From: Curtobacterium sp. VKM Ac-1393
GTDB taxonomy: Bacteria > Actinomycetota > Actinomycetes > Actinomycetales > Microbacteriaceae
DNA: 64,000 nt
Assembly: GCF_015350995.1 (NCBI RefSeq)
Contig: NZ_JADKRW010000001.1
Location: forward strand, 509,702 to 573,701
Reading direction: 5' to 3'
Under the pieces are notes generated by a model. It ran no database searches. It saw nothing but the letters and a program-made list of their open reading frames with translations, and was not told where the DNA came from. A program made the position numbers and the translations under genes. Every line of letters starts with the position of its first letter. The stretch's first letter is position 1. This document shows positions 58,199 through 64,000 of this stretch, one piece after another.

Positions 58199-58582
58199 CT
58201 ACGCGCGCAAAGCGGCCAGCAGGTCCTGCGGTGTCGCCTGCATCGTGTGCGGTCCGGCGATGTCGAAGAACACACCCTCGAGCATGTCGAGGTGTGCGGC
58301 CAGGAACTCCTCGAGCCGCGGCCCGTCGTAGACCATGACCTGCCGGATCTTCTCGTCCGGCACCATCGCCGTGTAGGCGTCCGCCGACGAGAACAGCAGC
58401 AGGATGCGCTGCTCGGAGCCCTCTCGACCGAACACGCGCACCTGCATGTCCTTCTTGCCGGTGACGAGTCGGGGGACGATCACGATGTCGTTGCGGAGCG
58501 CGAACGCCACCGCAGCGACGTCCTGCTGCGCGAGCGCCTCCTCGAGCTGTTCGCTCCGGAAGCGCTGTTCCTTGTCTGCCAT
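58199..58582 (-). CDS. SseB-like hypothetical protein
   Basis: A 127-residue soluble protein. FRSEQLEEALAQQDVAAVAFALRNDIVIVPRLV and LLLFSSADAYTAMVPDEK..VYDGPRLEEFL follow the pattern of SseB N-terminal-domain proteins. The role is unknown. The ATG at 58582 (MADKEQRF) is chosen over an upstream in-frame start at 58645. It is convergent with radA and divergent from cspA. Confidence 0.6.
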   Translation of the reverse strand: MADKEQRFRSEQLEEALAQQDVAAVAFALRNDIVIVPRLVTGKKDMQVRVFGREGSEQRILLLFSSADAYTAMVPDEKIRQVMVYDGPRLEEFLAAHLDMLEGVFFDIAGPHTMQATPQDLLAALRA

Positions 58583-58863
58583 CAGATCAATTTCATCAGA
58601 TTTCCGTGTTCCGCGGCTCCCACCTAGCCGATCTGGCCTGAGCACGCTAGCCTGGTGGTACCGCTTCGGCGGCGCTCAACGTTCGGGCGAGGTGGTTTGC
58701 CCCTCAACTCGGACTACCAGGGTCTCTGGCCATCACGGTCTGACCCCGAACCCGTCCCGCCGGCACCTGCCCGCGTGGCGCATCACCCCCGTCGACGTAC
58801 GTCGGGGCTCCGCAGGTGCGATCGCACCCGGGCGGAACGCAAGAAAGCTAAGGAAACGCCATC
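58583..58863 (+). promoter_or_regulatory. Upstream region of cspA with long leader
   Basis: The 281 bases between the SseB-like gene and cspA hold no ORF of note. A 12-base palindrome CGACGTACGTCG sits near 58793, and AAGGAAACGCC precedes the cspA ATG. The length fits a structured cold-shock mRNA leader, although no conserved motif can be proved by eye. Confidence 0.4.
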
Positions 58864-59070
58864 ATGGCATCTACCGGTATCGTCAAGTGGTTCAACAACG
58901 AAAAGGGCTTCGGCTTCATCGCCCCGGACGACGGAAGCGCTGACGTCTTCGCTCACTTCTCTGCCATCGCTGGCAACGGCTACAAGTCGCTGGAAGAGAA
59001 CGCAAAGGTCGAGTTCGACATCACCGAAGGCCGTAAGGGCCCGCAGGCGGAGAACATCACCGTCCTCTGA
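58864..59070 (+). CDS. cspA: Cold-shock protein
   Basis: A 68-residue nucleic-acid chaperone of the CSD family. RNP1 KGFGFIAP and RNP2 DVFAHFSAI are present, and the N-terminus [14 protein letters not shown] is typical. AAGGA lies 11 bases before the ATG. Monocistronic with its own terminator. Confidence 0.97.
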   Translation: MASTGIVKWFNNEKGFGFIAPDDGSADVFAHFSAIAGNGYKSLEENAKVEFDITEGRKGPQAENITVL

Positions 59071-59085
59071 TTCACATCAGCTTCG

Positions 59086-59119
59086 AACGGCCCCGTCGTC
59101 TTCGGACGGCGGGGCCGTT
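59086..59119 (+). terminator. Terminator of cspA
   Basis: AACGGCCCCG (59086-59095) pairs with CGGGGCCGTT (59110-59119) around a GTC/GAC-extended TTCG-type loop, followed by T. A standard terminator 16 bases after the stop. Confidence 0.9.
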
Positions 59120-59144
59120 TGCTGTTCGCTGACATGTTGGGGCG

Positions 59145-59876
59145 GTGCGCAGCGGATACATCGTCTACGTTGACGAGAGCGGGGACCACAGTCTCACGCG
59201 GATCAATCCCGACTACCCGATGTTCGTCCTCGCGTTCTGCGTCTTCCCCGTCGATGTCTACGTCGACCGGATCGTCCCGCTCATCCAGCGCATCAAGTTC
59301 GACTTCTTCAACCACGACATGGTCGTCTTCCACGAACGTGAGATGCGGCAGTCGGCACCACCGTTCGACATCCTCTTGAACGCGTCGGTCCGCAGCGCGT
59401 TCATGGCTCGGATCGACGCGGTGTTCGACGAGCGGTTCGGCGTGATCGCATCTGCGATCCGCAAACACGAGTTCGTGCGCCGTGTCGGAGAGGACACGAG
59501 CCCGTACCACGTCGCTCTCGAGTTCGGTCTCGAGCGCGTCTTCCTCCAGCTCCAGGATCGGGGAGCATCACGGTGCGAGACCTTCGTGGTCTTCGAGAGC
59601 CGCGGCCGCGCCGAGGACCGGCAGCTCGAAGCTGAGTTCGACCGGATCATGGCCACGACGAGGATGCGCGGGATGGCCGAGACGTTCCGCTTCCGGATCG
59701 CGAGCAAGCAGACGAACAGCGCCGGTCTCCAGATCGCCGATCTCGTCGCCCGCCCGATCGGCACGCATCTCCTCAAGCCCGACCAGCCGAACCGCGCGTG
59801 GGACCGCATCCTCGAGCGGATGCCGAAGTCGCCGTCCGGCTCCGAGAAAGGGTGGGGCTTGAAGGTGTACCCGTGA
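59145..59876 (+). CDS. DUF3800 family protein
   Basis: A 243-residue DUF3800 protein. The hallmark YIVYVDESGDH is at the N-terminus, with conserved acids later in FVVFESRGRAEDRQLEAEF and SAGLQIADLVARPIG, which suggest a metal-dependent RNase-H-like nuclease fold. Such genes are common in defence islands and prophages, but the role is untested. The GTG at 59145 lies 25 bases beyond the cspA terminator, with GGGG before it. A hairpin terminator follows. Confidence 0.88.
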   Translation: MRSGYIVYVDESGDHSLTRINPDYPMFVLAFCVFPVDVYVDRIVPLIQRIKFDFFNHDMVVFHEREMRQSAPPFDILLNASVRSAFMARIDAVFDERFGVIASAIRKHEFVRRVGEDTSPYHVALEFGLERVFLQLQDRGASRCETFVVFESRGRAEDRQLEAEFDRIMATTRMRGMAETFRFRIASKQTNSAGLQIADLVARPIGTHLLKPDQPNRAWDRILERMPKSPSGSEKGWGLKVYP

Positions 59877-59883
59877 AAAGCGA

Positions 59884-59907
59884 GAACCCCCGGGAGTCCG
59901 GGGGTTC
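59884..59907. terminator. Bidirectional terminator
   Basis: GAACCCCCGG pairs perfectly with CCGGGGGTTC around a GAGT loop. It lies between the DUF3800 gene and the convergent gene ending at 59970. Confidence 0.85.
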
Positions 59908-59969
59908 GACGCCGATCGGGCATTCCCAATCCACTTGCCTCGAGGCTACCAGCCCGCACCACACCAGGG

Positions 59970-60650
59970 CTACTGGAGGATGAACTGCACCGAGCTCTTC
60001 GACTCGAGGTTCCCCACCGCGACCTCCAGGTGGTAGCTCGCCCCGTCGGCAGACACCGCCGGCCGAGACGCGTCGCACGTCGTGCTCGACGACCGGGTCC
60101 GGTCCCACGTGATCGCCGGCGTCGTCAGGGTCTGCCCGGCCTTGATCGTGACGTCCTGGTTCGTGCCGCCGGTCTGGCAGTCCTTCGACGACCAGTACTG
60201 CTCCTCGCCCGAGCTGATCGTCAACACCTGCTGTGCTGACCCGAGGTCGAGGTGGCACGAGTTCGTGCCGGAGTTCTCGATCGACATGGCGATCTTCGGG
60301 TCCTCGGTCGGGCCGTAGGCCTGCTTGTCGAGGACGGGCGTCAGGACGACCTGGTCCTTGCTGCACGTCGCGCCGTCTGCAGCGGCACCAGAGGGCGCAG
60401 CGGACGCAGAACGGGACGGACCAGCGGACGAACCCCCACCAGTTGACGAGCCACCGGCAGTCGAAGCGCCACCAGCCGAGGCCGACGGCGACTGCGTCGG
60501 AGCAGCCGTCGGGGTCGACGCGCTCCCCCGCCCGACGACGATGAGCACGACCACCACGACGATGACCACGAGCGCTCCGAGCACGAGTGCTCGACGGCGC
60601 CAGTAGACGACCGGCTTCTCGGGTCCGACGGGGTGACGCAACGACGACAT
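59970..60650 (-). CDS. Membrane-anchored DUF4232-like exported protein
   Basis: A 226-residue protein: short cytoplasmic part, one membrane helix (VLGALVVIVVVVVLIVVG), a low-complexity Ser/Gly/Pro/Thr linker, and an exported beta-rich domain with paired Cys (ATCSKDQ, NSCHLDL, KDCQTGG, TTCDASR). The length and Cys pattern recall small exported domains of actinobacteria such as DUF4232, but the match is not certain. The ATG at 60650 begins the cytoplasmic part (MSSLRHP). Confidence 0.65.
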   Translation of the reverse strand: MSSLRHPVGPEKPVVYWRRRALVLGALVVIVVVVVLIVVGRGSASTPTAAPTQSPSASAGGASTAGGSSTGGGSSAGPSRSASAAPSGAAADGATCSKDQVVLTPVLDKQAYGPTEDPKIAMSIENSGTNSCHLDLGSAQQVLTISSGEEQYWSSKDCQTGGTNQDVTIKAGQTLTTPAITWDRTRSSSTTCDASRPAVSADGASYHLEVAVGNLESKSSVQFILQ

Positions 60651-60714
60651 GCGCACAGGGTAGACACCCGCGGAAGCCCGGGCCGGGAACCCCGCCGGGG
60701 CCCGCACGAAAGCG

Positions 60715-61257
60715 TCAGAGGATCTTCAGCATGCGGGTGTTGCCGAGGGTGTTCGGCTTGACCCGGGCGAGGTCGAGGAACTCCGCGACCCCTTCGTCCG
60801 ACGAGCGGACCAGTTCGGCGTAGACCGCCGGTTCGACGACCTGCTCACCGATCTCGAGGTACCCGTGCTTCGCGAAGAAGTCGACCTCGAACGTCAGGCA
60901 GAAGATCCGGGCGACGCCGAGTTCACGGCCGTCGTGTTCGAGTGCTTCGAGCATCCGGTGTCCGACGCGCTTGTGGATCCAGTCGGCGTCGAGCGCCAGC
61001 GTGCGGACCTCGGCGATGTCGTCCCAGAAGACGGCGAGGGCGCCGCAGCCGATCGGCACACCGTCGGGGCCCTCGGCGATCCGGAACTGCTGGATCGAGC
61101 CGTACAGCGCGACGTTCTCCTTGCCGAGCAGGATGCGCCGGTCGACGTAGGGCGCGATGAGCCGCTGGATGTGCGGGACGTCCGAGGCGAGTGCCGGTCG
61201 CACGAGGATCCCGTGCTCGTCACGGACGTCGAACGCGTGCTTCCCGTGCTCTGTCAT
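60715..61257 (-). CDS. argA: Amino-acid N-acetyltransferase (N-acetylglutamate synthase)
   Basis: A 180-residue GNAT enzyme of the short ArgA type. The acetyl-CoA site is in VRTLALDADWIHKRVGHRMLEALEHDGRELG, and the family's C-terminal AELVRSSDEGVAEFLDLARVKPNTLGNTRM is complete. RRILLGKENVALYGSIQQF matches actinobacterial enzymes. It makes N-acetylglutamate in arginine synthesis. The Q/R-x-x-G/A motif reads KRVGHR, slightly off the usual form. Start at ATG 61257. Confidence 0.85.
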   Translation of the reverse strand: MTEHGKHAFDVRDEHGILVRPALASDVPHIQRLIAPYVDRRILLGKENVALYGSIQQFRIAEGPDGVPIGCGALAVFWDDIAEVRTLALDADWIHKRVGHRMLEALEHDGRELGVARIFCLTFEVDFFAKHGYLEIGEQVVEPAVYAELVRSSDEGVAEFLDLARVKPNTLGNTRMLKIL

Positions 61258-61355
61258 CCCGACAACCCTAGCCGGGCGCGGTGGAACAGAACCCGACCGC
61301 TCCGGGGGACACCCTGCTGGACCGCGCCCAGGCAGCGCCGCCTACCGTCCACACC

Positions 61356-61808
61356 ATGCCTCAGATCATCGAAACCGTCGACGTCAACGTCCCCGTCTCC
61401 GCCGCCTACGGCCAGTGGACCCGCTTCGAGGAGTTCCCGCACTTCCTCGACGAGGTCGAGAAGATCGTCCAGGTCGACGACAAGACCACCGACTGGACCG
61501 TGAAGGTCGCCGGCCAGGAGCGCGAGTTCCGCGCCGTCATCACCGAGCAGCACCCCGACGAGCGTGTCGCCTGGACCGTCAAGGACGGCGAGACCGACCA
61601 CGCCGGTGTCGTCACCTTCCACAAGCTCTCCGACAACGAGACGCGCGTGACCGCGCAGATCGACTGGCAGCCCTCCGGCTTCCTCGAGAAGCTCGGCGCC
61701 GCGGTCGGCGTCGGTGGCCACGCCATCAAGAAGGACCTGCAGAACTACAAGGAGCGCGTGGAGTCGGCCCCGACCGACACGGGCTGGCGCGGCGACGTGC
61801 AGGCGTGA
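61356..61808 (+). CDS. SRPBCC family (cyclase/dehydrase-like) protein
   Basis: A 150-residue single-domain protein. IIETVDVNVPVSAAYGQWTRFEEFPHFLDEVEKI is the standard start of stress-related SRPBCC proteins, and RVTAQIDWQPSGFLEKLG continues the fold. It may bind a small hydrophobic ligand. The ATG at 61356 has no ribosome site; TACCGT 12 bases upstream could be a -10 for a leaderless transcript. Confidence 0.85.
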   Translation: MPQIIETVDVNVPVSAAYGQWTRFEEFPHFLDEVEKIVQVDDKTTDWTVKVAGQEREFRAVITEQHPDERVAWTVKDGETDHAGVVTFHKLSDNETRVTAQIDWQPSGFLEKLGAAVGVGGHAIKKDLQNYKERVESAPTDTGWRGDVQA

Positions 61809-61838
61809 TCACGGCCTGACACGTCCGCAAGCGGAAAG

Positions 61839-61876
61839 ACGGGAGGCCCGGTGCCAGCTGGCACCGGGCCTCCCGT
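61839..61876 (+). terminator. Terminator of SRPBCC gene
   Basis: Perfect 19-base arms meeting at CAG/CTG, containing GGGAGGCCCGGTGCCAG. Same core (GGTGCCAGCTGGCACC) as the hairpin at 13433. Confidence 0.8.
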
Positions 61877-61989
61877 TTCGTCCGTGCACCGGTTTCGTTC
61901 GGCATCCCCCCACGACATGCCGACCTGCCGGACCGGCGCGACCCTGGCAGAGTGGTCGCACTGGCTGTTGTGCTGGTTCAGTTTTATCA

Positions 61990-62000
61990 TGTCTGAGACA
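61990..62000. promoter_or_regulatory. TGTCTGAGACA palindrome overlapping a -10
   Basis: A perfect 11-base dyad, TGTCT-G-AGACA, abuts the -10-like TATCAT (61985-61990) 21 bases upstream of the XRE gene. Its placement suggests autorepression by that regulator. Confidence 0.5.
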
Positions 62001-62020
62001 GATGTACAGGGCGGGGAGAC

Positions 62021-62464
62021 GTGATCGAGTACAACGACGACGACGCACACCGACGAGAACTCTCGCGGAAGCTGCAGTTGTTGATGGACGTCGTCGAGGC
62101 GAATGCCGGGCAGCGACCGTCCTACAAGGAGATCGCAGCCGAGATCGAGGCACAGGGTGCGTCGATGAGCCGGCCGCGGTGGGGCTACATGCTCGGGGGC
62201 AACGGTCCGGCAGTCCGCGACCAGCGCCTCCTCGCGGCACTGGCCGGCTACTTCGGCGTGCCGGCGGAGTACCTGACCGACGCTGCGGGCAACACCGACG
62301 TGCCCGAGCGGGTGCAGGCGCAGCTCGAACTCGTCCTCGAACTCCGCAAGCGCGAGGTCGTCGCCTTCGCGACCCGTCGGCTGGGCGAGTTCGCCTCCGC
62401 CGGCGAGATCCGCGACTTCACCGAGCACCTCCGCCGGCTCGACGAGTCGGGGTCCGCGCCGTGA
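62021..62464 (+). CDS. XRE-like transcriptional regulator
   Basis: A 147-residue protein with an N-terminal helix-turn-helix of the kind found in short actinobacterial XRE regulators (SYKEIAAEIEAQ, SRPRWGYMLGGN, LLAALAGYFGVPAEYL). The C-terminal half is helical (ERVQAQLELVLELRKREVVAFATRRLGEF) and may dimerise or be the target of the next gene's protease. GGGGAGA precedes the GTG at 62021. It overlaps the next gene by four bases. Confidence 0.8.
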   Translation: MIEYNDDDAHRRELSRKLQLLMDVVEANAGQRPSYKEIAAEIEAQGASMSRPRWGYMLGGNGPAVRDQRLLAALAGYFGVPAEYLTDAAGNTDVPERVQAQLELVLELRKREVVAFATRRLGEFASAGEIRDFTEHLRRLDESGSAP

Positions 62465-62919
62465 GCAGCGTGCGCGAGCGGCTCGGTGCCCGACGTCGGC
62501 AGGCCACGGCCCGGCGGAGCGTGCGACGGCTCGGTCTCCCCCGGCGCCTGACGCTGCCCGCCCTCCTCGCTCGCGCGGAGTCCACCCTCGGCAAGCCGAT
62601 CCGGCTGCGGACTACCGACCTGCCCGGTGACCTCTCCGCGCGCTTCATCCAGCGCGCCGACCACGCAGTCCTCGAGACCCGTCCGGACCTGTCCGAGCGC
62701 TCCCGCGTGGCGTGCGTGCTCCACGAACTCGCGCACGTGTTCCTGGCGGATCCGGGCTGCGACCACCAGGCCTACACGGGGCTGCTCACCGGCCGGACGG
62801 CGTTCACGCGGTCGCTGGACACCCCGCACGAGCAGGCGGTCGAACTCGTCGCCGACGAACTCGCGCTCCGGATCGGGCTGCTCGACCCGGACGACCGCGA
62901 GCCCGGGATCTTCCGGTGA
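62461..62919 (+). CDS. ImmA/IrrE-type metallopeptidase
   Basis: A 152-residue protein with the zinc protease motif HELAHVF (residues about 84-90) and downstream conserved acids (EQAVELVADELALRIG). The N-terminus is basic. In ImmA/IrrE systems the protease cleaves or inactivates a partner XRE repressor, and here the partner is the overlapping gene before it (GTGA). Its own stop overlaps the membrane-protein gene. Confidence 0.85.
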   Translation: MSSVRERLGARRRQATARRSVRRLGLPRRLTLPALLARAESTLGKPIRLRTTDLPGDLSARFIQRADHAVLETRPDLSERSRVACVLHELAHVFLADPGCDHQAYTGLLTGRTAFTRSLDTPHEQAVELVADELALRIGLLDPDDREPGIFR

Positions 62920-63866
62920 CGCTGCACGTCTGGGGGTCGATCCCGGTGTGGGTCATCCTGACGGTGCTCGTCGTCCGGCTGCTGCTCGTTCGGACCCAGT
63001 CGGCGAGCGTCACGTGGCTCATGGCCTGCTGCGGCTTCGTCGCCGTCGGCCTGACGATCAACCAGCCGGACGTCACGACCTTCCTCGCGGGCATCACGCA
63101 CGTACCGAACATCGCCGACCTGGTCGGCCGGTGCCTCATGGTGTGCGGCATGTTCGCACTCGCCCAGTCGGTGGAGGCCGCGGCACGCTCCGCGAAGCTC
63201 CTGCGCGCGAGCCGGATCATCGTCTGCGTGGCCGTGCTCCTCACGCTCGTCGTGCTCTTCACGATGGTCGACGCCCCGACCCCGACGGCGCAGTTCATGA
63301 CCGTCTACGGCGACCAGCTGCCGACCGCGCTGTACTCCGCGGTCGAGATGACGTACATCGCGGTCGTCATCGCCCGTTCCGCGACCGCCGTGCTGCGCGG
63401 GTTCCGGAGCGGCGACGGGCTCGGCCGGATGTACTGGCTGTTCGTCGTCGGGGCCGTCGGGCTGGTCCTGCTCGCCGCCATCGCGATCGCGCTCGACGCC
63501 GCCCACGTCGCCGGGGTCGACGGTGCGATCCACGCCCTCTCCACCGTGTACGCCCCGGTGTTCCTGCTGTCCATGGTGCTGCTGGCCGTCGGGGCCGCCG
63601 GGGGCGTGCTGCCGGACGCGGCACGGGAGTTCCGCGACTGGCGGGACACCCGGCACCGGTTCCGCACCCTGGAACCGGAACTCCGACGACTCGAGGCGGC
63701 CTCGGGCAACACCGGGCTCTACTTCACGATCGGCTGGCAGCGTCGCCAGTGGCGGAGTCGCCTGCACCGGCTGGCCGTCGAGATCGAGGACCGCGCACGC
63801 GAAGCCGGACAGGACGTGCCGGCGGCGGCGACGATCACCACCGCACGACTCAGGGAGCTCTCATGA
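62916..63866 (+). CDS. MAB_1171c-like integral membrane protein (possible)
   Basis: A 316-residue protein with seven hydrophobic segments (for example IPVWVILTVLVVRLLLV, MYWLFVVGAVGLVLLAAIAIALD, VFLLSMVLLAVGAAGG) and a C-terminal soluble domain with helices (WRDTRHRFRTLEPELRRLE, RSRLHRLAVEIEDRAREAG). The layout and its place after an XRE/ImmA pair match actinobacterial membrane proteins of the MAB_1171c type, whose function is unknown. GTG start overlaps the protease gene (GTGA). Confidence 0.7.
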   Translation: MTLHVWGSIPVWVILTVLVVRLLLVRTQSASVTWLMACCGFVAVGLTINQPDVTTFLAGITHVPNIADLVGRCLMVCGMFALAQSVEAAARSAKLLRASRIIVCVAVLLTLVVLFTMVDAPTPTAQFMTVYGDQLPTALYSAVEMTYIAVVIARSATAVLRGFRSGDGLGRMYWLFVVGAVGLVLLAAIAIALDAAHVAGVDGAIHALSTVYAPVFLLSMVLLAVGAAGGVLPDAAREFRDWRDTRHRFRTLEPELRRLEAASGNTGLYFTIGWQRRQWRSRLHRLAVEIEDRAREAGQDVPAAATITTARLRELS

Positions 63867-64000
63867 CAGCTGGCCGCACCACCGCACTCGGAACCGCAGC
63901 CGGCGCCGTCGGGACGCTCGGACTGGGCGCGTTCGTCGCACGACGGCTGCTCTTCCCCACCCCGTACACGGCGACCGCCACCGTGCGGAGCAGTACGGGA
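63863..64000 (+). CDS. Unknown gene, cut by window end
   Basis: The first 46 residues (MTAGRTTALGTAAGAVGTLG, ARRLLFPTPYTATATV) show one hydrophobic segment, a likely signal or anchor. ATG at 63863 overlaps the membrane-protein stop (ATGA), so it is the fourth gene of the XRE/ImmA operon. The family cannot be told from this part. Confidence 0.5.
   Translation, partial: MTAGRTTALGTAAGAVGTLGLGAFVARRLLFPTPYTATATVRSSTG

Noticed and set aside
1-64000. CRISPR array
   Set aside because: No regularly spaced direct repeats of 25-40 bases were seen, and no cas genes.

Overview
The window comes from a high-GC (about 70% by eye) Gram-positive actinobacterium, most likely a member of Microbacteriaceae such as Curtobacterium. 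The pointers are frequent GTG starts, ATGA/GTGA gene overlaps, LAGC/LTGC lipoboxes, several leaderless starts, and sugar ABC, LacI and ROK modules typical of plant-associated Microbacteriaceae. The genus is an inference from gene content, not from a marker search.

Layout. 1-2.0 kb: the 3' part of a HupE/UreJ membrane protein and a small lipoprotein. 2.0-12.1 kb: a divergon. The minus arm encodes an oligopeptide-type ABC importer (SBP, two permeases, fused double ATPase) and a ROK sugar kinase; the plus arm encodes a ROK regulator, an M81 (MlrC-like) metallopeptidase and CutC. Together they look like a catabolic system for a small glyco-conjugate or amide. 12.1-13.4 kb: a Fic protein with a phased hexamer array in its promoter. 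13.4-23.4 kb: a LacI-controlled galactoside locus (GH42 beta-galactosidase, two permeases, SBP), the divergent lacI with twin operators, two Gfo/Idh/MocA oxidoreductases and an MFS carrier. 23.4-28.3 kb: an AztABCD-type zinc importer with two different AztD-like proteins and two Zur-like sites. 28.3-34.7 kb: housekeeping and stress genes (VOC, DUF4383, DUF4265, MsrA, aldo/keto reductase, PPK2, hypotheticals).

34.7-44.8 kb: a complete urea/guanidine carboxylase locus (APC permease, two urea-amidolyase-associated proteins, biotin-dependent carboxylase, allophanate hydrolase, TetR regulator) followed by bioY, which would supply the biotin cofactor. 44.9-47.7 kb: small membrane proteins and a secreted PAP2 phosphatase. 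About 47.8-55.6 kb: a decayed, AT-richer genomic island ending at tRNA-Ser(CGA). It carries a GIY-YIG-like gene, an IS3-family insertion sequence, a secreted protein with an in-frame amber codon, a HEPN-like protein, small ORFs, a frameshifted serine recombinase, hypotheticals and a frameshifted tyrosine integrase. 55.8-64 kb: chromosomal backbone (SGNH hydrolase, radA, SseB-like, cspA, DUF3800, N-acetylglutamate synthase, SRPBCC) and the start of an overlapping operon of an XRE regulator, an ImmA/IrrE-type protease, a 7-TM-like membrane protein and one more gene cut by the window end.

Within loci the genes are tightly coupled (4-bp overlaps), and many operons end at a recurring hairpin type with a GGGAGGC(G/C)CGG arm. 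The strongest candidates for undescribed biology are the ROK/M81/CutC/peptide-transporter divergon, the dual-AztD zinc system, the Fic operator array, and the HEPN-like gene in the island.
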